Positions 8,172-15,846 of a DNA stretch of 64,000 bases are shown here, in pieces. A model generated the notes under the pieces. That model saw only the letters and a list, made by a program, of their open reading frames with translations. It had not been told where the DNA came from and ran no database searches. Both the position numbers and the translations under genes were made by a program. The DNA is from JAYODW01 sp038116745 (GTDB lineage: Bacteria > Pseudomonadota > Gammaproteobacteria > Ga0077536): positions 1-64,000 of the forward strand of contig JAYODW010000020.1 in assembly GCA_038116745.1 (NCBI GenBank), in the 5' to 3' direction. Each line of letters begins with the position of its first letter. Position 1 is the stretch's first letter.

Positions 8172-9803
8172 TCACATATTGGGATAATTGGGGCCACCGC
8201 CGCCCTCCGGCGTGACCCAGTTGATGTTTTGAGTCGGGTCTTTGATATCGCAGGTCTTACAGTGAACACAGTTCTGCGCGTTTATCTGCAGGCTGAGATC
8301 CTCACCCTCCCCGACGTACTCGTACACGCCGGCGGGGCAGTAGCGCTGCTCCGGCCCTGCATATCGCGCGTGGTTGACCGCGACCGGCACTGCATCATCA
8401 CGCAGCGTCAGGTGGCACGGCTGGTCTTCCTCGTGATTCGTGTTTGAGAGAAACACCGATGACAGACGATCGAAGGTGAGTTCGCCATCCGGCTTCGGAT
8501 AATTGATCGGCAGACATTCGGCAGCCGGCTTGAGTTGTGCATGGTCCGGGCGGTGTCGCAGGGTCCAGGGCGCTTTGCCACGCAGCAGCACCGTATCGAT
8601 AGCCGAATACAGCATGGCCATCGGCAGCCCCCAGTGGAAGGAGGGTTTGATATTGCGCACGCCGCGGAGCTCATCCCAGAGCCAGGTCTGCTCAAGCTTT
8701 TCCCGGTACGCGGTGACTTCAAGTCCCTGTGCATCGCTGCCGGTCAGAGCGTCAAAGATCGCTTCGGCGGCCGTCATACCTGACTTCATGGCGGTATGGC
8801 TGCCCTTGATCTTCGGCACGTTCAGAAAGCCAGCGGCGTCTCCGATCAGTAGACCGCCCGGAAAACTGAGTTTAGGGATCGACTGGAATCCTCCTGCGGA
8901 AATCGCCCGTGCGCCGTAGGAAAGCCGGCGGCCACCCGCAAACACCTCCCGGATGGCGGGATGCGTCTTGAAGCGCTGCATTTCTTCGAAGGGGCTGAGA
9001 TAAGGGTTCTTGTAGTCCAGTCCCACCACGAAGCCCACGGAGACCAGATTCTCTTCAAGGTGATACATCCAGGACCCACCGTAGGTCGAGCGGTCCATGG
9101 GCCATCCCACTGTGTGCGTAATCTGCCCCGCGACGTGTTTCTCCGGCTGAACTTCCCACAGCTCTTTGATGCCGATTCCGTACACCTGATCATCCACGCC
9201 GTTACGCAGGTCGAAGCGCTCGAAAAGAGTTTTGGTCAGTGAGCCTCTGCAGCCCTCAGCAAACAGCGTCTGGCGCGCATGCAGTTCCATACCCGGCGCG
9301 AAGTTCGGCCCTTCCCCGCCGTCCCGGCTGCGCCCCATGTCCCCCGTGGCGACGCCTTTCACGCTGCCGTCCTCGTGATAGAGCACCTCAGCAGCCGCGA
9401 ACCCCGGGTAGATCTCCACCTCCAGCGCTTCAGCCTGCTCGGCCAGCCAGCGGCACACGTTCCCCAGACTGACGATGTAGTTGCCGTGGTTGTTCTGCGG
9501 CGGCGGTGTCGGCAGGCGGAACGATCGTTTTTCGGTCAGAAACAGGAAACGGTCTTCATGCGCCGGCGTATTCAGCGGCGCTCCGAGTTCCCGCCAGTCG
9601 GGAAGCAACTCGTCCAGCGCTCGAGGTTCCATGACGGCACCTGAAAGGATGTGCGCACCGACTTCTGAGCCCTTTTCCAGGACGCAGACAGTCAGCTCCT
9701 GCTCGTTCTGAATCGCCAGCTGACGCAGCCGGATGGCCGCGGCGAGTCCCGACGGACCACCCCCGACGACCACGACGTCAAACTCCATTGCTTCGCGTTC
9801 CAT
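8172..9803 (-). CDS. Electron transfer flavoprotein-ubiquinone oxidoreductase
   Basis: About 543 residues; passes electrons from reduced ETF to ubiquinone at the inner membrane, linking acyl-CoA dehydrogenases to respiration. The N-terminus has the FAD motif VVVGGGPSGLAAAIRLRQ and the C-terminus holds the [4Fe-4S] domain with CPAG (cysteine near the end of the FAD part) and NCVHCKTCDIKDPTQNINW. The closing GGGGPNYPNM is typical of the family, so the protein is complete. GTG 9806 directly precedes ATG 9803; GGAGG lies 7 bases before the ATG, which I prefer. It lies 46 bases downstream of etfA and 7 bases before a ferredoxin gene. Confidence 0.95.
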   Translation of the reverse strand: MEREAMEFDVVVVGGGPSGLAAAIRLRQLAIQNEQELTVCVLEKGSEVGAHILSGAVMEPRALDELLPDWRELGAPLNTPAHEDRFLFLTEKRSFRLPTPPPQNNHGNYIVSLGNVCRWLAEQAEALEVEIYPGFAAAEVLYHEDGSVKGVATGDMGRSRDGGEGPNFAPGMELHARQTLFAEGCRGSLTKTLFERFDLRNGVDDQVYGIGIKELWEVQPEKHVAGQITHTVGWPMDRSTYGGSWMYHLEENLVSVGFVVGLDYKNPYLSPFEEMQRFKTHPAIREVFAGGRRLSYGARAISAGGFQSIPKLSFPGGLLIGDAAGFLNVPKIKGSHTAMKSGMTAAEAIFDALTGSDAQGLEVTAYREKLEQTWLWDELRGVRNIKPSFHWGLPMAMLYSAIDTVLLRGKAPWTLRHRPDHAQLKPAAECLPINYPKPDGELTFDRLSSVFLSNTNHEEDQPCHLTLRDDAVPVAVNHARYAGPEQRYCPAGVYEYVGEGEDLSLQINAQNCVHCKTCDIKDPTQNINWVTPEGGGGPNYPNM

Positions 9804-9852
9804 CACGCTTCCTCCCGCCCTAAGACCCGCACAGATTGAGGCAACGGACCAA

Positions 9853-10785
9853 TCAGTCCAGCGCCTCGGTCATAGCGGGGACCTCTTTGAACAGGTCGCC
9901 AACCAGGCCGTAGTCCGCCACGCCGAAAATCGGCGCTTCTTCATCCTTATTGATCGCCACGATCACTTTTGAATCTTTCATTCCGGCGAGATGCTGAATC
10001 GCGCCGGAAATGCCTACCGCGACGTACAGTGTCGGAGCAACCACCTTGCCGGTCTGCCCCACCTGATAATCGTTTGGAACATATCCCGCATCGACCGCGG
10101 CGCGTGACGCACCCACGGCCGCCCCCAGCTTGTCCGCGAGGGCCTCGATGATGGCGAAGTTCTCAGAGCTGCCTACGCCACGCCCACCCGAAACGATGAT
10201 GTCGGCTGCCGTCAGTTCCGGCCGGTCAGATTTGGTCAGCTCCTCGCCGATGAATTGGGAAGCGCCGCTGGCCGCGCTGCCCTCGACTGTCTCCACGGTG
10301 CCACTACCACCCGTCGCTGCCGCAGCGTCGTAGGCAGTCGTGCGCACGGTGATGACTTTCTTTGCGTCGCTGCTGCGCACCGTGGCTATCACATTGCCTG
10401 CATAGATCGGCCGCACGAAGGTGTCTGCGCTCTCGATGCCGATAATGTCGGAAATCTGCGCCACGTCGAGCAGCGCGGCGACCCGCGGCATCACGTTTTT
10501 GCCTGTGGTCGTCGCGGCAGCGAGCAGATGCTCGTAGGGCTCGGCCAGGCTGACCAGCAGCGGCGCAAGATTTTCTGCCAGCGCATGCCCGTAGGCTTCG
10601 CTGTCGCAGAACAGGACTTTACGTACGCCACTAACCTGCGCTGCAGCCTCTGCCACGGCCGCACAGCCGCTGCCCGCGACAAGCACATCCACATCGCTAC
10701 CGAGAACCTGCGCGCCGGCGACTGCATTAAGGGTCGCCGGGTTGAGTTCTGCGTTGTTATGTTCAGCAAGTACCAGAGCAGTCAT
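9853..10785 (-). CDS. etfA: Electron transfer flavoprotein alpha subunit
   Basis: 310-residue FAD-binding subunit of ETF, which collects electrons from acyl-CoA dehydrogenases. The C-terminal FAD domain is clear: SGGRGVGSSENF, the YVPNDYQVGQTGKVVAP stretch and GISGAIQHLAGMKDSKVIVA, ending in GDLFKEVPAMTEAL. Length is normal. The ATG lies one base after the etfB TGA (TGAAATG), with AAGGTG inside the end of etfB as ribosome site, so the two subunits are translationally coupled. Confidence 0.96.
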   Translation of the reverse strand: MTALVLAEHNNAELNPATLNAVAGAQVLGSDVDVLVAGSGCAAVAEAAAQVSGVRKVLFCDSEAYGHALAENLAPLLVSLAEPYEHLLAAATTTGKNVMPRVAALLDVAQISDIIGIESADTFVRPIYAGNVIATVRSSDAKKVITVRTTAYDAAAATGGSGTVETVEGSAASGASQFIGEELTKSDRPELTAADIIVSGGRGVGSSENFAIIEALADKLGAAVGASRAAVDAGYVPNDYQVGQTGKVVAPTLYVAVGISGAIQHLAGMKDSKVIVAINKDEEAPIFGVADYGLVGDLFKEVPAMTEALD

Positions 10786-10786
10786 T

Positions 10787-11536
10787 TCAGATCACCTTTG
10801 CTTCGTTGCGCAGCTTGTCAATGAGAGCCGCCACATCGGGCACCTTGACCCCGCCCTGACGCACTGGTGGCTCCGCCACCTTCACCAGGTGAAGACGCGG
10901 CGCGATATCCACCCCGAGATCGGCGGGCGTGACGGTATCCAGCGGTTTCTTCTTAGCTTTCATGATGTTGGGCAGTTTGACGTAGCGCGGCTCGTTCAGC
11001 CGCAGGTCGGATGTCACCACCGCAGGCAGGCTTAGCTTTATCGTCTGGATGCCGCCGTCGATTTCGCGACGAACCTGAACCTGCTCCCCCATCAGCTCGA
11101 CGCCGCAGGCAAAGGTTCCCTGCGGCCAGCCAAGGAGGGCCGCAACCATCTGTCCGGTCTGGTTGGAGTCATCGTCGATGGCCTGTTTGCCCAGAAAAAC
11201 CAGTCCGGGCTGCTCTTTATCGACCACGGCCTTAATCAGCTTGGCCACCGCCAGCGGCTGCACCTCTTCGTCGGTCTCAATCAGAATCGAACGATCAATT
11301 CCCATGGCCATGGCGGTGCGCAACGTCTCCTGGCACTGCTTGGGGCCAATGGACACCGCGATCGTCTCGGTCGCGTGTCCTGCCTCCTGGATCCTGAGGG
11401 CTTCCTCAACAGCAATCTCATCGAAAGGATTCATCGACATCTTGACGTTAGCGAGGTCGACTCCCGAACCATCTGCCTTCGGGCGTGCTTTGACGTTGTA
11501 ATCGATGGCGCGTTTCACGGCCACTAGGATCTTCAT
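10787..11536 (-). CDS. etfB: Electron transfer flavoprotein beta subunit
   Basis: 249-residue subunit that binds AMP and pairs with EtfA. It starts MKILVAVKRAIDYNVKARPK, the family's standard N-terminus; ATG 11536 has GGAG six bases upstream, while the in-frame TTG 11548 is less likely. The signature VRREIDGGIQTIKLSLPAVVT and the AIDDDSNQTGQMVAALLGW region (FAD/AMP contact and recognition loop area) are present. It is the first gene of the nine-gene minus-strand operon ending at 2316; its promoter should lie in 11537-11913. Confidence 0.96.
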   Translation of the reverse strand: MKILVAVKRAIDYNVKARPKADGSGVDLANVKMSMNPFDEIAVEEALRIQEAGHATETIAVSIGPKQCQETLRTAMAMGIDRSILIETDEEVQPLAVAKLIKAVVDKEQPGLVFLGKQAIDDDSNQTGQMVAALLGWPQGTFACGVELMGEQVQVRREIDGGIQTIKLSLPAVVTSDLRLNEPRYVKLPNIMKAKKKPLDTVTPADLGVDIAPRLHLVKVAEPPVRQGGVKVPDVAALIDKLRNEAKVI

Positions 11537-11913
11537 GCCTTTCTCCAACTCTTAGTCGGGCTCCTCGACGAGCGCAGAACAGCGTCGGACGTCGCACGGC
11601 CCGCACGCTCGAGTTCCCTGGTTTCACTTCTGCACGGCCAGCGCGCCCCCGCCGACTGACGTCGTCAGTCCCGCGGCGCCGCTCCATCAGGCCCCATGTC
11701 AGACCTCTTCCAGGCCCGACGTTCAGCGGGGCAGGATGCTACCAATAACGACCTGCGCAATAAAGGTTTCCGCTTAATACTCACAGGCTTATACGCACCT
11801 GCGCGGGCGCCGGATTCCGCCTCGGCGGAAGAAAAAAAAGGTGCGGTGCTATAGTTCGCGCCCGTCCCGTATACCCGTCGTCACCCCTTTGAACCAACCA
11901 TTACGAGACCCCG
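11537..11913. promoter_or_regulatory. Divergent intergenic region etfB / gcdH
   Basis: 377 bases without a convincing gene between divergently transcribed etfB and gcdH; both promoters should lie here. Two inverted repeats stand out: GACTGAC-GTC-GTCAGTC at 11654-11670 and TTCCGCC-TC-GGCGGAA at 11815-11830, the second followed by an A-rich run (11832-11839). Either could be an operator. A TATAGT at about 11849-11854 could be a -10 for gcdH, but no good -35 is seen. No binding-site family is recognised. Confidence 0.45.
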
Positions 11914-13125
11914 ATGAACAGTCAGATTCACGTACCCGCCCCGACTGCCGAAGCGCCATTCAACTGGGAAGACCCACTGGGTCTGCAGAGCCAGCTGAGC
12001 GAAGACGAGCGCCTCGTCAGCGAAGCAGCGCGGGATTTCTGCCGAGACCGGTTGCTGCCGGGTATCCGCGATGCACACCGCCATGAATGCTTTGACCGGG
12101 GTCTGATGGTGGCTTTCGGCGAGCACGGCTTCCTTGGCCCGACGATCCCCGAAGCCTACGGCGGTGCGGGTCTCAGCTACGTGAGCTATGGCCTCATCGC
12201 ACGTGAAGTGGAGCGTATTGATTCCGGCTATCGTTCGGCCATGAGCGTGCAGTCGAGTCTGGTGATGCACCCCATCTACGCCTATGGCACGGAAGCACAA
12301 CGACAGAAGTACCTGCCTCGCCTCGCGCGCGGAGAGTGGGTCGGCTGCTTCGGCCTGACGGAACCGGATCACGGTTCAGATCCCGGGGGCATGAAAACCC
12401 GCGCAAAATCGGTCCCGGGAGGGTATCGCCTGTCGGGAAGCAAGATGTGGATCTCCAACGCACCGATAGCTGACGTTTTCGTCATCTGGGCAAAAACTGA
12501 CGATGACGTCATTCGGGGATTCGTCCTGGAAAAAGGCATGGAAGGCTTATCAGCGCCCAAAATCGAGGGCAAATTCTCTCTGCGCGCGTCAATTACCGGC
12601 GAAATTGTCATGGACGACGTTCTGGTCACGGAAGAACACCTGCTGCCGAACGTCCGCGGCCTGCGGGGTCCGTTCGGCTGTCTGAATCGCGCCCGCTACG
12701 GGATTGCGTGGGGCGCGATGGGCGCAGCAGAGTTCTGCTGGCTGGCTGCCCGCGATTACACGTTGGCCCGGCAACAGTTCGGACGTCCGCTGGCCGCCAA
12801 TCAGCTGATCCAGAAAAAACTGGCAGACATGCAGACCGAGATCGCTCTCGGCTACCAGGCGGCGCTTGCCGTGGGTCGCATGATCGATGGCGGCACCGGC
12901 GCGCCGGAGAGCATCTCCCTCATAAAACGCAACAATTGCGGCAAGGCGCTCGACATCGCTCGCATGGCGAGAGACATGCACGGTGGCAACGGCATCTCTG
13001 ATGAATATCATGTGATTCGCCACGTACTGAATCTCGAGGCGGTGAATACTTACGAAGGGACGCACGACGTACATGCTTTAATCCTGGGGCGTGCCCAGAC
13101 CGGACTGCAGGCGTTCACCGGCTGA
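11914..13125 (+). CDS. gcdH: Glutaryl-CoA dehydrogenase
   Basis: Oxidises and decarboxylates glutaryl-CoA to crotonyl-CoA, a late step in lysine, tryptophan and some aromatic degradation, with electrons passing to ETF. 403 residues. Diagnostic features: GCFGLTEPDHGSDPGGMKTR, the SGSKMWISNAPIADVFVIWAK block, and the C-terminal catalytic Glu381 in NTYEGTHDVHALILGRAQTG, a glutaryl-CoA dehydrogenase signature preceded by RNNCGKALDIARMARDMHGG. The start ATG 11914 has only a weak ribosome site. It is divergent from etfBA, its electron acceptor, and 45 bases upstream of an MscS channel gene. Confidence 0.94.
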   Translation: MNSQIHVPAPTAEAPFNWEDPLGLQSQLSEDERLVSEAARDFCRDRLLPGIRDAHRHECFDRGLMVAFGEHGFLGPTIPEAYGGAGLSYVSYGLIAREVERIDSGYRSAMSVQSSLVMHPIYAYGTEAQRQKYLPRLARGEWVGCFGLTEPDHGSDPGGMKTRAKSVPGGYRLSGSKMWISNAPIADVFVIWAKTDDDVIRGFVLEKGMEGLSAPKIEGKFSLRASITGEIVMDDVLVTEEHLLPNVRGLRGPFGCLNRARYGIAWGAMGAAEFCWLAARDYTLARQQFGRPLAANQLIQKKLADMQTEIALGYQAALAVGRMIDGGTGAPESISLIKRNNCGKALDIARMARDMHGGNGISDEYHVIRHVLNLEAVNTYEGTHDVHALILGRAQTGLQAFTG

Positions 13126-13170
13126 CAGCGCTGGTCCCGACACGCAGCCCCCTGAGAAAGGAGAACTTCC

Positions 13171-13959
13171 GTGGAGCTAGAAACTCACCTGATAAACGCG
13201 CTCATTGCGCTGGCAATCTTTATCGTTGGCCGCTGGGCGGCAGGTCTGATCGCTAACCTGTTCAAGTCCTCTCTCGAACGCCACGGCACGGACCCGCTGC
13301 TGGTCGCCTTCGGCGCCAACGTAGTCCGCATTGGTTTACTCGCGTTCGTTGTCATCGCGGCCCTCGGCCAACTCGGCGTGCAGACCACCTCATTTGTCGC
13401 TGTGGTGGGTGCCGCAGGACTGGCCATCGCTCTGGCATTTCAAAGTTCCCTGTCCAATCTGGCGGCCGGCGTGCTGCTGGTGACCTTCCGTCCGTTCAAG
13501 CTCGGTGACTTCATTGAAGCCGGCGGCACCTCGGGAGTAGTCGAAAAAATTGAGATTTTCACCACCCAGCTGCGCAGTGGAGACAACAAAACCATCATTG
13601 TTCCCAACGGTGCAGTACTCGGCAGTAACGTGGTCAACTACTCCACGAAAGACACCCGGCGCGTCGATCTTGTCGTAGGCGTCAGCTACGAAGACGACAT
13701 CGACCATGTGAAACGGGTTCTCGAGGAAATCATGGCCAACGACTCACGAATTCTCCCTGAACCGCCCCCGACCATCGGGGTTCTCGAACTGGCGGACTCC
13801 AGCGTGAATTTTGCCGTGCGGCCGTGGGTAGCCAGCGGTGATTATTGGCCGACTCTTTTCGACCTCAACGAAACCATCAAGAAACGTTTCGACAGCGAGA
13901 AGATCAGCATCCCCTACCCGCAGACGGATGTGCATCTGCGCTCTGAAAAAGCGGCTTGA
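13171..13959 (+). CDS. Small-conductance mechanosensitive channel, MscS family
   Basis: 262-residue inner-membrane channel that opens under membrane tension to release solutes. Starts at GTG 13171 after AAGGAGAA. Two to three membrane helices occupy about residues 5-90; the pore-lining helix is the Gly/Ala-rich VGAAGLAIALAFQSSLSNLAAG (about 77-98), followed by the beta domain (FKLGDFIEAGGTSGVVEKIE, then VPNGAVLGSNVVNYS). It is shorter than E. coli MscS (286) but complete. It follows gcdH by 45 bases; co-transcription is possible but the functions are not obviously linked. Confidence 0.93.
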   Translation: MELETHLINALIALAIFIVGRWAAGLIANLFKSSLERHGTDPLLVAFGANVVRIGLLAFVVIAALGQLGVQTTSFVAVVGAAGLAIALAFQSSLSNLAAGVLLVTFRPFKLGDFIEAGGTSGVVEKIEIFTTQLRSGDNKTIIVPNGAVLGSNVVNYSTKDTRRVDLVVGVSYEDDIDHVKRVLEEIMANDSRILPEPPPTIGVLELADSSVNFAVRPWVASGDYWPTLFDLNETIKKRFDSEKISIPYPQTDVHLRSEKAA

Positions 13960-14019
13960 AGTACTCTCTCGGGCTGTGCTTGAATCGCGCGGTCCAGTCA
14001 GAGTTCACTGGAAAAGCTT

Positions 14020-14043
14020 GGGCGATCAGCACTCTGGTCGCCC
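14020..14043 (+). terminator. Strong hairpin after the MscS gene
   Basis: GGGCGATCAG-CACT-CTGGTCGCCC forms a 10-bp stem with one U-G wobble and a 4-base loop. It lies 60 bases after the mscS stop and before the RRM gene. No T run follows (ATAGGTTTCC), so it may be a weak terminator or a 3'-end stabiliser. Confidence 0.45.
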
Positions 14044-14171
14044 ATAGGTTTCCTCCGCCAGAAGCTTACGAGCGCTGCCGTCATCACGACCGGACTGCGC
14101 TCTCTCCCGCATCGGCGCCAGCGTGAGCAGTCCTTTTTGTGCTGCTGGCCGGCAGCGATCAGGCTCCGAAC

Positions 14172-14194
14172 CGGGACTCTGGTTTCCCGTTTTT
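14172..14194 (+). promoter_or_regulatory. Terminator-like hairpin in the leader of the RRM gene
   Basis: CGGGA (14172-14176) pairs with TCCCG (14185-14189) and is followed at once by TTTTT (14190-14194). An alternative pairing AACC/GGTT overlaps it. It ends about 43 bases before the start codon of the RRM protein, so it could be a leader attenuator; the stem is short and the idea is inference. Confidence 0.35.
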
Positions 14195-14237
14195 CGCCGG
14201 CGTCTCTGGACAGCGCCCTTATAAGGATAATGAATCG

Positions 14238-14603
14238 ATGAATATTTACGTGGGCAACCTGCCCTACAGTGTCAAAAGTCAGGAGCTCAGAGAGGCTTTC
14301 GAGGCCTTCGGCACCGTGTCTTCAGCGGAGGTTATCTTTGACCGCCGCACCAAACGTTCCCGTGGCTACGGTTTTGTTGAGATGCCGGATGCCAGCCAGG
14401 GCAAGAAGGCTGTCGAGAGCATGAACGGCAGCGACTTCCAGGGTCGAGAACTCCGTGTCGACGAATCGCAGCCACGCGAGCAGAAGGAGTCGCAACGCCG
14501 GGAAAGAGGGCCAAACCAGGGCGAACATCGCTCATCCCGCTCCGCGCAAGCGGAATCTTCCAGTGGCGGCGTATTCGGTTTTGTGAAAAAGCTGTTCAGC
14601 TGA
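14238..14603 (+). CDS. RNA-binding protein with one RRM domain
   Basis: 121-residue protein with a single RNA recognition motif over residues 1-80. RNP2 is IYVGNLPY (2-9) and RNP1 is RGYGFVEM (about 42-49), both intact, giving single-stranded RNA binding. The rest is a short charged tail (Arg/Glu/Gln-rich) ending in FGFVKKLFS. Bacterial proteins of this type are small RNA chaperones, often induced by cold. The frame is open to 14139, but ATG 14238 fits the domain start and follows AAGGATAATGAATCG. The tail end FVKKLFS may be a small amphipathic helix. Confidence 0.9.
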   Translation: MNIYVGNLPYSVKSQELREAFEAFGTVSSAEVIFDRRTKRSRGYGFVEMPDASQGKKAVESMNGSDFQGRELRVDESQPREQKESQRRERGPNQGEHRSSRSAQAESSSGGVFGFVKKLFS

Positions 14604-14613
14604 CCGGTCTTTC

Positions 14614-14928
14614 GTGCAGTCACCGGATACCTTTCCGTCCACCATACCGGCCGCAGCGCGGCCGGCCTGGACTGCCTACCTGGAAATGACCGCCAGCAAG
14701 CAGGCTCATCTGGAGGCGCTCGAGAACGTCAACAGCGCATCGGGTCGACAGCACGCCCTGGCAGCAGGCGCCCGGCTTGAAAGCCTGCTCCAGGCGCACG
14801 ACATCTGCGTAAAAGCGTTCGCGCACCTGAGCCGGGAGCTCGCCCATAGCGACGCCGACGCGCACCGTGCACTAATCGATGCCATCAACGTGGCGAATCA
14901 GGCGCTCTCCGTCTCGCGACCGAACTGA
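14614..14928 (+). CDS. Small helical protein of unknown function
   Basis: 104 residues starting with GTG 14614, ten bases after the RRM gene. Rich in Ala, Leu, His and charged residues with long predicted helices (for example LEALENVNSASGRQHALAAG and DADAHRALIDAINVANQAL). No domain is recognised, and there is no signal peptide or membrane segment. The opposite strand is also open for 81 codons, so coding is not certain; strand and closeness to the RRM gene favour this reading. Confidence 0.45.
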   Translation: MQSPDTFPSTIPAAARPAWTAYLEMTASKQAHLEALENVNSASGRQHALAAGARLESLLQAHDICVKAFAHLSRELAHSDADAHRALIDAINVANQALSVSRPN

Positions 14929-14937
14929 ACCACCGGG

Positions 14938-15846
14938 TCAGGTCTTTTCGTCCAGAGTGCCACCGTCGTCCCACAGCCTCGTGGCAGCGGCGTAGTACTC
15001 GGGTTTCCCCGTGGTCCAGATCTCCCCCCAGTGCTGACCACCTCCGTCAACTACCAAAGTCTCGCCATTGACGAAACGCCCGCCGGGCCCGCCGACAAAC
15101 AGACAGGCTTCCGCGATTTCCCACGGTGATCCCTGGCGCATCATCGGATTGGTCCGCGGGTAGCGCGTCCGCGCCTGCTCTGAATAAACCGCCCAGCCCT
15201 CGGTCTGCACCGCGCCCGGTGCGACGCAGTTCACACGGATCCCGAAAGGCGCCCATTCGACCGCAGCCTTCGCGGAAAATGCCATGACCCCTGCGCGGGC
15301 GGCGGAAGTGTGGGCGACTCCATAAAGCCCCTGATTCACAACGACAACGTTGACGATACTTCCGCCTTTGCCCTGCTCCCGCCAGGCTTGTGCGGCGACC
15401 TGCATCATGTGCCAGGTCCCGTGCAGATTGGTGTTTATCACCGTCTGCCAGCCTTTTTCAGCGTAGTCGATAGACGCCTGAGGAAACTGACCGCCAGCGC
15501 TGTTGATCAGAACATCCACTGACACGCCGCGCTGCCGGAGCCCCTCGAACACTGCCTCAACTGCGTCGCGGTCACGAATATCGAGAACTTCGTACGAGAT
15601 CTCTGCTTCCGTCTGCGCCCTGATGGCGGTGGAAACCGTTTCGAGCTTGCTCTCGGTGCGCCCCCCGATAATCACGCGCGCCCCCGTCCGCGCCGCCAAC
15701 CAGGCAGTTGCACGTCCGATCCCGCTGCCCCCGCCGGAGACAAAGACTGTCCGCCCCTGGAGCATGTCCGGCGCAAATACAGTTTTCTGTCCGGCCAGTT
15801 CGGCGTCTGTAGTCGGGATTTGGACCGGCTCGAACATGCTGTTCAT
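14938..15846 (-). CDS. Short-chain dehydrogenase/reductase, PECR (2-enoyl-CoA reductase)-like
   Basis: 302-residue NAD(P)-dependent Rossmann oxidoreductase. Cofactor motif VSGGGSGIGRATAWLAARTG (about 34-53) and NSAG near 115. The usual YxxxK pair is replaced by AHTSAARAGV, which matches the HSGAARAGV form of peroxisomal trans-2-enoyl-CoA reductase, as do NCVAPGAV and VVDGGG. An enoyl-CoA or keto-acyl-CoA substrate is therefore likely; acyclic-terpene (atu) SDRs are also related. Its ATG overlaps the TGA of the acyl-CoA dehydrogenase gene (ATGA). In lva-type operons an SDR reduces the 4-keto group, which would fit here. It is the last gene of the operon starting at 22646. Confidence 0.83.
   Translation of the reverse strand: MNSMFEPVQIPTTDAELAGQKTVFAPDMLQGRTVFVSGGGSGIGRATAWLAARTGARVIIGGRTESKLETVSTAIRAQTEAEISYEVLDIRDRDAVEAVFEGLRQRGVSVDVLINSAGGQFPQASIDYAEKGWQTVINTNLHGTWHMMQVAAQAWREQGKGGSIVNVVVVNQGLYGVAHTSAARAGVMAFSAKAAVEWAPFGIRVNCVAPGAVQTEGWAVYSEQARTRYPRTNPMMRQGSPWEIAEACLFVGGPGGRFVNGETLVVDGGGQHWGEIWTTGKPEYYAAATRLWDDGGTLDEKT

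Noticed and set aside
14938..15846. Missing YxxxK catalytic pair in the SDR looked like an inactive enzyme
   Set aside because: The HTSAARAG arrangement matches the natural form of PECR-type enoyl-CoA reductases, so it is a subfamily trait.
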